Shown here: positions 1 to 6,179 of the stretch, piece by piece | Numbering within the stretch: the first letter of the stretch is position 1 | Layout: the number at the start of each line of letters is the position of its first letter | Assembly (NCBI GenBank): GCA_947442095.1 | Contig: CANEVG010000198.1 | Span: 1-6,628, forward strand | DNA from: Sphingomonadaceae bacterium | Lineage (GTDB): Bacteria; Pseudomonadota; Alphaproteobacteria; Sphingomonadales; Sphingomonadaceae | Reading direction: 5' to 3' | Length of the DNA stretch: 6,628 nt | The notes under the pieces: model-generated | The model's database searches: none | What the model was told of the DNA's origin: nothing | Seen by the model: only the letters and a program-made list of their open reading frames with translations | Translations under genes and position numbers: made by a program

Positions 1-88
1 AGATTGTGCTGTCGGCCAAGGGCACCATCTCGCGCAGCTGGTGCCGCCTGATGGTCTTCCTGATTTCCAAAGGCTCACTCTGACCCAT
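1..88 (-). CDS. AlpA-family helix-turn-helix regulator, N-terminal part only
   Basis: This is the start of a small DNA-binding regulator; the rest lies beyond the left edge. The 29 visible codons run from ATG at 88-86 and read MGQSEPLEIRKTIRRHQLR then EMVPLADSTI. The pattern of basic residues, then 'RxxLRxMVPLxDSTI', is what I know from AlpA-type (MerR-like winged helix) proteins, where the segment begins the DNA-binding helix-turn-helix. The start is well supported: AAGGAG lies at 96-101 on the minus strand, 7 nt before the ATG. AlpA-like proteins commonly regulate excision or conjugation genes of prophages and integrative elements, and similar ones occur in alphaproteobacterial ICEs. The gene points out of the window, away from the dab locus, so I infer a mobile-element module continuing to the left. 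The family call rests on few residues; a different short HTH protein is possible. Confidence 0.66.
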   Translation of the reverse strand, partial: MGQSEPLEIRKTIRRHQLREMVPLADSTI

Positions 89-95
89 GCCCAAT

Positions 96-101
96 CTCCT
101 T
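96..101 (-). promoter_or_regulatory. Shine-Dalgarno site of the AlpA-like gene
   Basis: On the minus strand this reads AAGGAG, a near-perfect match to the 16S rRNA tail, 7 nt before the ATG at 88-86. It is the strongest ribosome binding site in the window and fixes the start of the cut-off regulator. Confidence 0.7.
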
Positions 102-262
102 CGCGGCTGTCGCTGGCGATTGAGAACGATAGGTGCCGATGCGCCAGATTGAGGCGGATGTCGTGACCATTGAAGCGGCGGACAGCCGTGGGCACAGCGC
201 GCTTGTCGGGATGCAATCCCTTACACGCCATATTCGGCGCAAGCTCAGCCTGATCGTCTAAT

Positions 263-277
263 GCAAGGGGCGGACAA
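263..277. repeat. 15-bp sequence shared with the lysR coding region (first copy)
   Basis: GCAAGGGGCGGACAA occurs here, in the gap after lysR, and again at 842-856 inside lysR, in the same orientation. The match does not extend on either side. It may be chance or the trace of a past recombination. Confidence 0.5.
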
Positions 278-305
278 TTACTCGGCACCTTGACGTCATC
301 TGTCG

Positions 306-1187
306 CTAGGCTCGCGTCGCGGTCTCGATCAGATCGCGCACGACCGGGTTGGGAAAGCGCCGCTGGGTGGTGACGGCAAGGAACGTCTCGGCAATGCCGG
401 GGAGCGCTTCGGCCTCAACCAGAACGCCAGCCCGCAGCTCGTCGCGCACCGCGATCGGCGGGAGCACGGCGAGCGCATAGCCTTCGCGCACCAGCAAGCG
501 CATCATGGCCATGTCGTCCACTTCGGCGGCGATCTGCGGGCGCAGCCCGAGCCGATCGACAAGTGCATCGAAACCGGTGCGCACACTCGTGCCCGTCATC
601 GGCAGGATCACCGGATGCAGACGCAGCAGATCGGCCACCGCGCGCGCCCCCCCCAAGAGCACAGGCGCGCCAATCAGGCTGACAGGTTGCTCGGAAAGCT
701 TGTGCGCGATGAACGGGGTCAAGGCGTCACTCGCCGGGGCCTGATTGGTCAGCACCACATCGAGCGATAGCGACTGCAGCGCCAGCAGCAGTTCGGCCTC
801 GCTCCCCGAACGCAGCACCACTTCAATATCTGTGCGCGCTAGCAAGGGGCGGACAAAGCTGATCTGGAAGTTGCGCGAAAGCGTGGCCAGTGCGCCGATC
901 CGCACCGCCTGCCGCGCTGAGCCGGTTTCGCGCAAACTGCCAAGCAGTTCATCGCCGGTGGCGAAGATCGCCTCTGCATGATCGAGCGTGATGCGGCCAG
1001 CCTCGGTCAGGTGCAGCGCGCGCCCGCGCCGTTCGAACAGGGCATGGCCCAGCCGGTCCTCCAGCTTGCGGATCTGCACCGAAAGCGCGGACTGCGAAAC
1101 GTTCAGCCGCTGCGCGGTGCGCGACAGGTTTCCATCCTGCGCCACCGCCCAGAAATAGCGGAGATGGTTGTAGTTGAATTCGGCCAT
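306..1187 (-). CDS. LysR-family transcriptional regulator, NhaR-like, probable regulator of dabBA
   Basis: This 293-residue protein has the normal length of a LysR regulator. Residues 5-65 form the winged helix-turn-helix, opening with NYNHLRYFWAVAQDGNLSRT and containing LNVSQSALSVQIRKLEDRLG and LFERRGRALHLTEAGR. The opening resembles the NhaR branch of the family. The remainder, from about residue 92, fits the two-lobed effector-binding domain. The start ATG (1187-1185) is preceded by AAGGA at 1198-1194, 6 nt upstream, and the stop is TAG at 308-306. The gene diverges from dabB across 109 bp, the classic arrangement in which a LysR protein controls its neighbour and itself. I infer that it senses a signal of low inorganic carbon or a linked metabolite and activates dabB-dabA; effector and sign of control cannot be read from sequence. 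A run of eight G (minus strand) sits at codons 178-180. Family certain, target likely. Confidence 0.93.
   Translation of the reverse strand: MAEFNYNHLRYFWAVAQDGNLSRTAQRLNVSQSALSVQIRKLEDRLGHALFERRGRALHLTEAGRITLDHAEAIFATGDELLGSLRETGSARQAVRIGALATLSRNFQISFVRPLLARTDIEVVLRSGSEAELLLALQSLSLDVVLTNQAPASDALTPFIAHKLSEQPVSLIGAPVLLGGARAVADLLRLHPVILPMTGTSVRTGFDALVDRLGLRPQIAAEVDDMAMMRLLVREGYALAVLPPIAVRDELRAGVLVEAEALPGIAETFLAVTTQRRFPNPVVRDLIETATRA
647..654 (-). repeat. Eight-G homopolymer inside lysR coding sequence
   Basis: The plus strand has eight consecutive C (eight G in the sense of the regulator gene) at about codons 178-180, within the effector-binding domain. The reading frame is intact in this copy. 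Runs of this length are prone to slippage, and a one-base change would truncate or alter the last ~115 residues. Confidence 0.6.
842..856. repeat. 15-bp sequence shared with 263-277 (second copy, inside lysR)
   Basis: This copy encodes FVRPLL in the regulator (minus strand), at the first strand-helix segment of the effector domain. It fits normal coding sequence, so if the match has a meaning, the copy at 263-277 is the derived one. Confidence 0.5.
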
Positions 1188-1264
1188 ATCGTTTCCTTAA
1201 AACGAACGTTATTCGCTTAACAATGAATTTTTTGCATCAGACCTAGTCCGTTACGAGGGCGGCG

Positions 1265-1278
1265 CGGCCATCAGGCCG
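1265..1278 (+). other. Small hairpin in the dabB leader
   Basis: CGGCC (1265-1269) and GGCCG (1274-1278) are perfect inverted arms around a 4-nt loop ATCA, ending 6 nt before the GGAG ribosome binding site of dabB. A five-pair G+C stem can form in RNA, but in DNA this G+C-rich such a short stem may arise by chance. No T-run follows, so it is not a terminator. Confidence 0.3.
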
Positions 1279-1284
1279 GTTTGC

Positions 1285-1288
1285 GGAG
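1285..1288 (+). promoter_or_regulatory. Ribosome binding site of dabB
   Basis: GGAG lies 8 nt before the ATG at 1297. It supports this ATG as the start; the protein begins directly with a hydrophobic helix, as expected for this family. Confidence 0.6.
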
Positions 1289-1296
1289 CCTTCACC

Positions 1297-2871
1297 ATGC
1301 CGATCCATCTCCTGTCTCTCGCCCCGCCACTGCTTCTGCTGGTGGCAGCCGCAATCGGATTTGCGCAACCCGGCCGCATCGGCCGCCGCGCGCTCGCGTT
1401 CATCGAAGTGCTGGCGCTGCTGCCGATCGGCTGCGTGCTGGGCGCTGCGGCGCTGCTGATCACGGCCGACCCAAACACAGCTGGCCCGAACACGGTCAGC
1501 CTTCCGGCAGGCTTTGCCCTCCAGTTCGATGTCGTCAGCGCCGTGATGATGACGCTGGTCTCTTTCATCGGCTGGATCGTGGTGCGCTATGCAGCGGTCT
1601 ATCTTGATGGTGAGGCGCGGCAGGGCACCTTCATGGCCTGGCTTTGCACCACGCTTGCCATGGTGCTGCTGCTGGTGTCAGCAGGCTCGCTGACCCAGCT
1701 GGTGGCGGCCTGGATCGCGACAAGCCTCGCGCTGCACCGCTTGCTGCTGTTCTATCCCGAACGGGTCGCGGCGCAGCGCGCGGCGCGCAAGAAGTTCGTC
1801 ACCGCCCGCGCCGGCGATGCCGCGCTGATCGGTGCTTCCGTGCTGCTCTTCCTTGCCTATGGCACCACCGATATCTCCGCCATTCTTGGCGCCGCGCGCG
1901 CTGGCGCGGGCGGGTCCATGGCCGTAATCGCCACCGGGCTGCTGGCCATTGCCGCGCTGCTCAAGTCAGCGCAGTTCCCCCTGCACGGCTGGCTGACCGA
2001 AGTCATGGAAGCGCCGACCCCGGTGTCCGCGCTGCTCCATGCCGGCGTGATCAATGCCGGCGGGTTCCTGCTGATCCGCTTTGCCGATGTCATGCTGCTT
2101 TCGCCTGCCGTGCTTGCCATGCTGGTCATTGTCGGCGGGTTCACCGCGCTGTTCGGCGGCCTTGTCATGCTGACCCAGCCCGCCATCAAGACCTCGCTCG
2201 CCTGGTCGACCGTGGGCCAGATGGGCTTCATGATCATGCAGTGCGGCCTCGCGCTGTTCCCGCTCGCGCTGCTGCACATCGCGCTGCACTCGCTCTACAA
2301 GGCGCACGCCTTCCTCGCATCGGGCAGCGCGGTGGAGACGATCGCGGCAGCACGGCGGCCGGGGCCCGTGGCCGTCCCCCGCCCAGGCGCGGTGGCCCGC
2401 GCCTTTATTGCTGCGCTGGGCATGTTCGCGATAATGAGCATTGCTTCCGACGCGGTGTTCGGTAGCGGCCACAAGTCGCCGCAGGCGGCCGCGCTGGGTG
2501 CGATCCTGATCTTCGGCGTCGCCTATCTGCTTGCCCAGGGTCTTGCCGATAGGGCGCCGCGCGCGTTGACCCAGCGCATGGGCGTCTATGCGCTCGCGGC
2601 TTCGGTCGGCTACTTTGCGCTCCACGCGTTCGCGCTCTGGCTTACGGCAGGCACACTGCCTGCAACCCCAGCGCCGGATGCGCTGGAATGGACGCTGATG
2701 GTGCTGGCGGTGCTGAGCTTCGGCCTCGTCGCGGTGGGACAGTCGATGTTCCCGCTCTGGGCCTATCACCCGGCCGCGGCGGGCCTCAGGGTCCACCTCT
2801 CCAATGGCCTCTATGCCAACGCCATGTTCGACCGGCTGCTCGGCGGCTGGGCCCTGCGCAAATCCGCGTGA
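1297..2871 (+). CDS. dabB: DabB, proton-channel subunit of the DAB inorganic-carbon accumulation complex
   Basis: DabB is an integral inner-membrane protein of the NuoL/MrpA family. Together with DabA it is thought to let cations (probably protons) flow in to power bicarbonate accumulation. The 524-residue protein is hydrophobic throughout, with about 12-14 membrane helices. Family marks include the segment 221-237 with LLKSAQFPLHGWL (Lys223, His230), HAGVINAGGF at 248-257, IKTSLAWSTVGQMGFM at 297-312 (Lys298), and LHSLYKAHAFL at 330-340 (Lys335). These lysines and histidines line the proton path in NuoL-type subunits. The tail HLSNGLYANAMFDRLL (500-515) is typical of DabB rather than of Complex I. 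It is shorter than NuoL (about 613 residues in E. coli) and lacks the long lateral helix. The usual NuoL glutamate in the 'GWEG' motif appears as Trp139-Ile140 (AAWIATSL). The neighbouring dabA gene settles the assignment over a Nuo or Mrp subunit. Confidence 0.93.
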   Translation: MPIHLLSLAPPLLLLVAAAIGFAQPGRIGRRALAFIEVLALLPIGCVLGAAALLITADPNTAGPNTVSLPAGFALQFDVVSAVMMTLVSFIGWIVVRYAAVYLDGEARQGTFMAWLCTTLAMVLLLVSAGSLTQLVAAWIATSLALHRLLLFYPERVAAQRAARKKFVTARAGDAALIGASVLLFLAYGTTDISAILGAARAGAGGSMAVIATGLLAIAALLKSAQFPLHGWLTEVMEAPTPVSALLHAGVINAGGFLLIRFADVMLLSPAVLAMLVIVGGFTALFGGLVMLTQPAIKTSLAWSTVGQMGFMIMQCGLALFPLALLHIALHSLYKAHAFLASGSAVETIAAARRPGPVAVPRPGAVARAFIAALGMFAIMSIASDAVFGSGHKSPQAAALGAILIFGVAYLLAQGLADRAPRALTQRMGVYALAASVGYFALHAFALWLTAGTLPATPAPDALEWTLMVLAVLSFGLVAVGQSMFPLWAYHPAAAGLRVHLSNGLYANAMFDRLLGGWALRKSA

Positions 2872-2876
2872 CCGAA

Positions 2877-2881
2877 AAGGA
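2877..2881 (+). promoter_or_regulatory. Ribosome binding site deciding the dabA start
   Basis: AAGGA lies 10 nt before the ATG at 2892. An in-frame GTG at 2868, overlapping the dabB stop as GTGA, would add eight residues but has no ribosome binding site, so the ATG is preferred. The overlap option would mean direct translational coupling. Confidence 0.55.
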
Positions 2882-2891
2882 AACCCGACCC

Positions 2892-5312
2892 ATGCTGATG
2901 CCCTCTTCCGATCTCGCCAGCACCATGGCGCAGCTCAAAGCCGCAGCGGACAGCGCCGGGCGCGCCATTCCGCCAGTCTGGCCGCTGGCCTCGAGCGTCG
3001 CGGTCAATCCCTATCTCGGGCAGTCCGGGCAGACCTTGGCTGAAACGGCCGCGCTGCTCGCCCGCACCGCCGGTACGCCGGTGACCATGCCGCGCAGCTG
3101 GTACCGCGAACGGCTGGCCAGCGGTGCGATCACCGAGGCCGATCTAGCCGCCGCACTTGCAGCCTCGCCGCATACGGAAAAGCCATCATCGCTTGCGGCT
3201 CTGATCGCAGGCATGGCCCACGATCCGGAACCGGCGAAGCCAATCCCGACCGCCGCCGATCTGGCTGCAAAGGCTTCGGGCATCGATTGGCCAGGCATCA
3301 TTGCCGAACGCTTTGGCGCCTGGGCTGGCGGGTATTTCGATCAGGGCCAGGCGCTGTGGGCCGCACCCCGCGGCAAGGGTGCCTATGCCGCCTGGCAAGC
3401 GGTGGCGACTCATGATCTCACGCCCGAAATCGCAGGGCTTTCCGGCTTCGGCGCATTCGTGGCGGATGCGCCGGAACGGGCCGGAGAGGCACTGGCCCGC
3501 GCGGTCCAGGCGCTCGATTTCCCGGCTGCAGGCCTCGAAACCTATTTCCATCGCCTGTTGATCACGCTGGGCGGATGGGCACAGGTTGCCCGCTATGAAC
3601 TGTGGCAGGCCGAACTGGCCGGCGGCACCGATACGACCTTGTCCGACTTTCTCACCATCCGGTTTCTGTGGGACCATGCGCTGCTGGACCATTATGCACC
3701 GCAGATCGGTGCCGACTGGCTGGCCGCACTTGCAAACTATGAAGAACCGGTTGCGCCGACCACGGATGAGATCATCGATTCGGTCCTGCAGGAGGCCTGT
3801 GAACGGGCTGGACAGCGCGCTATCGCGCACACGCTGGCCCACACGCCCAACCTGCGGGGAGAAAGCCGTGAACGCGAAACTCCGGTGCTGCAGGCCGCCT
3901 TCTGCATCGACGTGCGCTCTGAAGTCTATCGCCGCGCGCTCGAGGCGCTGGATCGCCGTATCCAGACGCTGGGCTTCGCGGGCTTTTTCGGGCTCACCGC
4001 CTCGCACCGGCGCTATGCCTCCGATGTCGCCGAACACCGGCTGCCGGTGCTGCTCAATGCCGGGCTCACCTCGCGCACCGATGGCGAGGGCGCGCAGCAC
4101 AGCCGCCACACCGCGCGTGCCGCACGCGCCTGGGGCCGGTTCAAGCTGGCCGCGGTCTCCTCGTTCGCCTTCGTCGAGGCGGCCGGCCCGATCTATATCG
4201 GCAAGCTGATCAAGGATGCGCTGGGGCTGAAAGCCAATCCGGTGCCGCGCGATCCCAAGCCTTTTGCCGATCCCGCCCCCAATCTGCCCACGCGCATCAC
4301 GATGGCGGCCTCGATCCTCAAGGCCATGTCGCTCACGCAGGGTTTCGCGCCGCTGGTGCTGCTTGTCGGCCACGGGGCCAATGTCGTGAACAATCCCCAT
4401 GCCAGCGGGCTGCATTGCGGGGCCTGCGGCGGCTATTCGGGCGAGGTGAACGCCCGCCTGCTTGCCGCCCTGCTCAATGAGGAGGACGTGCGCGCAGGGC
4501 TGCTCCGTCAGGGCATCGTAATCCCTTCTGGCACGCTGTTCGTGCCTGCGCTGCATGACACGACAACCGACACTGTCTCGCTTTACACCGAGGACCAGCC
4601 ATCCCCGGCCCACGACGCTGCCATCGCGCAGGCGCAGGCCTGGCTGGCTGCCGCTGCCGTGATGACCCGCAGCGAACGCGCCCTGCGTCTTCCCAGGGCC
4701 AGCACCGACGGCAGCGTGATCAAGCGCAGCCGCGACTGGTCGGAAACCCGCGCGGAATGGGCGCTGGCCGGATGCAAGGCGTTCATTGCCGCACCGCGTC
4801 AGCGCACCGCCGGGCGCAGCCTCGAAGGCCGGGCGTTCCTGCATGACTATGTCTGGCAGCAAGACGAAGGCTTCGGCGTACTGGAGTTGATCATGACGGC
4901 GCCGGTCGTGGTCGCCAGCTGGATCAGCCTGCAATACTATGGTTCGAGCGTTGCGCCGGACCTGTTCGGCGGCGGCAACAAGCTGCTGCACAACGTGATT
5001 GGCGGGATCGGCGTGATCGAAGGCAACGGCGGCACCTTGCGCGCCGGCTTGCCGTGGCAATCGGTTCACAATGGCTCCGCGCTGGTTCACGAACCGCTGC
5101 GCCTCTCGGTGTGCATCGAGGCCCCGCGCGAGGCGATGAACGCGATCCTGGAAAAGCACCCAGGCGTGCGCGCGCTGTTCGACAATCGCTGGCTGCACCT
5201 GTTCGGGCTGGACGATGCCGGGCAGATGGCTTGGCGCTATAGGGGCGATCTGCAGTGGGAAACCTTGGCAGAGCCTGCGCCGACCAGGGCGGCGGCGGAA
5301 ATGGCAGACTGA
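2892..5312 (+). CDS. dabA: DabA, carbonic-anhydrase-like zinc subunit of the DAB complex (DUF2309)
   Basis: DabA is the large cytoplasm-facing subunit of the DAB transporter. It is thought to hydrate CO2 to bicarbonate in one direction only, using energy delivered by DabB. The 806-residue length fits the family. All four ligands of the beta-carbonic-anhydrase-like zinc site are present: Cys338 and Asp340 in FCIDVRSEVYRRALEAL, His494 in LLVGHGANVVNNP, and Cys509 in SGLHCGACGGYSGE. The spacing His-Cys of 15 residues equals that of the Halothiobacillus neapolitanus protein (Cys351, Asp353, His524, Cys539). Arg342, next to Asp340, fits the Asp-Arg dyad of beta-carbonic anhydrases. Other family marks are IPPVWPLASSVAVNPYLG (26-43), NKLLHNVIGGIGVIEGN (696-712) and LPWQSVHN (720-727). 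The gene follows dabB by 20 bp in the same direction. Nothing suggests inactivation; the enzyme looks intact. Confidence 0.96.
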   Translation: MLMPSSDLASTMAQLKAAADSAGRAIPPVWPLASSVAVNPYLGQSGQTLAETAALLARTAGTPVTMPRSWYRERLASGAITEADLAAALAASPHTEKPSSLAALIAGMAHDPEPAKPIPTAADLAAKASGIDWPGIIAERFGAWAGGYFDQGQALWAAPRGKGAYAAWQAVATHDLTPEIAGLSGFGAFVADAPERAGEALARAVQALDFPAAGLETYFHRLLITLGGWAQVARYELWQAELAGGTDTTLSDFLTIRFLWDHALLDHYAPQIGADWLAALANYEEPVAPTTDEIIDSVLQEACERAGQRAIAHTLAHTPNLRGESRERETPVLQAAFCIDVRSEVYRRALEALDRRIQTLGFAGFFGLTASHRRYASDVAEHRLPVLLNAGLTSRTDGEGAQHSRHTARAARAWGRFKLAAVSSFAFVEAAGPIYIGKLIKDALGLKANPVPRDPKPFADPAPNLPTRITMAASILKAMSLTQGFAPLVLLVGHGANVVNNPHASGLHCGACGGYSGEVNARLLAALLNEEDVRAGLLRQGIVIPSGTLFVPALHDTTTDTVSLYTEDQPSPAHDAAIAQAQAWLAAAAVMTRSERALRLPRASTDGSVIKRSRDWSETRAEWALAGCKAFIAAPRQRTAGRSLEGRAFLHDYVWQQDEGFGVLELIMTAPVVVASWISLQYYGSSVAPDLFGGGNKLLHNVIGGIGVIEGNGGTLRAGLPWQSVHNGSALVHEPLRLSVCIEAPREAMNAILEKHPGVRALFDNRWLHLFGLDDAGQMAWRYRGDLQWETLAEPAPTRAAAEMAD

Positions 5313-5315
5313 GCC

Positions 5316-6179
5316 ATGGCCCCACCGCCGCCGCTCTATAAAGGCGCGCGCGCGCTGCTGGCGACAATGCACGGCAAGGAGCGGGTCATCGCGCCGCTTG
5401 CAGCGCGGTTCCTTGGCCTGTCGGTCGACGTCGCGCCGGGGCTGGATACCGATGCATTCGGCACGTTCAGCCGTGATGTGGCGCGCGCCGGTTCGCCGCT
5501 CGATGCCGCGCGCGCCAAGATCGCGGCGGCCTTTGCGCTTGCCGCCGATGTCGAGGTCGCGCTCGCCAGCGAAGGCAGCTTCGGGCCGCATCCGCACGTG
5601 CCGTTCGCCGCGCTGGGCCGCGAGTTGGTTATGCTGATCGACCGCGAAAGCGGGCTGGAACTTGTGGGCCAGCATAGCACGATGGACACCAACTTCGCGC
5701 ATGCCGTGGTGACCGACAGCGCAGCGGCCCTCGCCTTTGCCGAACGCGCCAGCTTTCCGGCGCATGGCGTTGTCGTGATGGGCGTGCGCGAGGGCCGGCC
5801 CGCGCCAGACCTCACGCTGATCAAGGAAATCACGGACCATGACGCGCTGGCCGCCGCGGCACAGGCCGCCATGACCGCCACTGGCGCGGCGCATATCGAA
5901 ACCGACATGCGCGCGCACCGCAATCCGCGCCGCATCCGCGCGATCAAGCGCGCGATGATCGACCTCGTGCGCCGCGCGCGCAGCCGCTGCCTGGAATGCA
6001 AGCGGCCCGGCTTCGGCGTGACCGGACACCTTGCCGGCCTGCCTTGCGCGTGGTGCGCGTCGCCCACCTTGCTGACCCGCGCCGAAGTCTGGACTTGCGC
6101 GGGTTGCGGGCACCGCGAGGAACGCCCGGCCATAGCGGCGGCAGCAGATCCGATGCACTGCGAGGAATGCAATCCGTAG
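5316..6179 (+). CDS. DUF6671-type protein with C-terminal double zinc ribbon, third gene of the dab operon
   Basis: I assign this 287-residue protein to DUF6671 from memory of the family; its function is unknown. Two parts are visible. The N-terminal part (about 10-215) is soluble, begins with ARALLATMHGKERVIAP and has conserved-looking polar motifs such as SEGSFGPHPHVPF (85-97), HSTMDTNF (120-127) and ETDMRAHRNPRR (195-206). The C-terminal part (225-285) carries eight cysteines in four CxxC pairs at 225/228, 244/247, 261/264 and 282/285, which should bind two zinc ions as a rubredoxin-like or zinc-ribbon unit. There is no signal peptide or membrane helix, so it is probably cytoplasmic. ATG lies only 3 bp after the dabA stop without a good ribosome binding site, which points to translational coupling. 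A role in assembling or metal-loading DabA, or in regulation, would fit the position but is inference. Its stop codon abuts the convergent membrane-protein gene. Confidence 0.85.
   Translation: MAPPPPLYKGARALLATMHGKERVIAPLAARFLGLSVDVAPGLDTDAFGTFSRDVARAGSPLDAARAKIAAAFALAADVEVALASEGSFGPHPHVPFAALGRELVMLIDRESGLELVGQHSTMDTNFAHAVVTDSAAALAFAERASFPAHGVVVMGVREGRPAPDLTLIKEITDHDALAAAAQAAMTATGAAHIETDMRAHRNPRRIRAIKRAMIDLVRRARSRCLECKRPGFGVTGHLAGLPCAWCASPTLLTRAEVWTCAGCGHREERPAIAAAADPMHCEECNP

Larger units (their letters stand above)
89..305. other. Intergenic stretch between AlpA-like gene and lysR, no supported gene
   Basis: This 217-bp stretch lies downstream of the LysR gene and upstream of the AlpA-like gene, both on the minus strand. 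It should hold the AlpA promoter and the end of the lysR transcript. I see no clear sigma-70 promoter, no stem followed by a T-run, and no tRNA. Short open frames exist on both strands (for example 139-261 plus) but have no recognisable product or good ribosome binding site. It may contain a boundary between the mobile-element module and the dab locus; I could not define a junction. Confidence 0.4.
1188..1296. promoter_or_regulatory. Divergent lysR/dabB control region with candidate LysR-binding dyads
   Basis: This 109-bp gap drives both the LysR gene (leftward) and the dab operon (rightward). Its left half (1197-1233) is strikingly A+T-rich compared with the surrounding DNA. It contains overlapping imperfect dyads: CGAA (1203-1206) with TTCG (1212-1215), ATTC (1211-1214) with GAAT (1225-1228), and TTAA at 1197-1200 and 1217-1220. 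LysR proteins bind short imperfect dyads of the T-N11-A type near such divergent starts, so this is the probable operator; the exact box is not determined. Promoter hexamers are weak: TTAACA at 1218-1223 could be a -35 for dabB and TTGTTA on the opposite strand (1223-1218) one for lysR, but neither has a convincing -10. Weak hexamers would fit an activator-dependent promoter. Confidence 0.6.

Noticed and set aside
89..231. Minus-strand open frame starting ATG at 231-229 and running through the AlpA start region
   Set aside because: It overlaps the well-supported AlpA-like start in another frame, its translation past 95 looks like shadow sequence, and it reaches the edge without a stop.
139..261. 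40-codon plus-strand open frame beginning ATG
   Set aside because: No recognisable product, only a weak purine stretch before the start, and short frames of this size are expected by chance.
291..298. Perfect 8-bp palindrome TGACGTCA
   Set aside because: An isolated short palindrome with no second copy and no promoter beside it; chance is sufficient.
1644..2796. Long plus- and minus-strand open frames overlapping dabB
   Set aside because: They are frame shadows: Arg/Ala/His-rich translations without hydrophobic pattern or motifs, while dabB has clear family motifs throughout.
2688..2891. Upstream extension of the dabA frame into dabB
   Set aside because: The added residues overlap the conserved DabB C-terminus and do not resemble DabA; the ATG at 2892 has a ribosome binding site and the protein then begins as the family does.
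5336..6169. C-terminal continuation of the small membrane protein frame across the DUF6671 gene
   Set aside because: After RWFYGL the translation becomes Ser/Ala/Arg-rich shadow sequence; the sense-strand gene with its four CxxC pairs is the real one.
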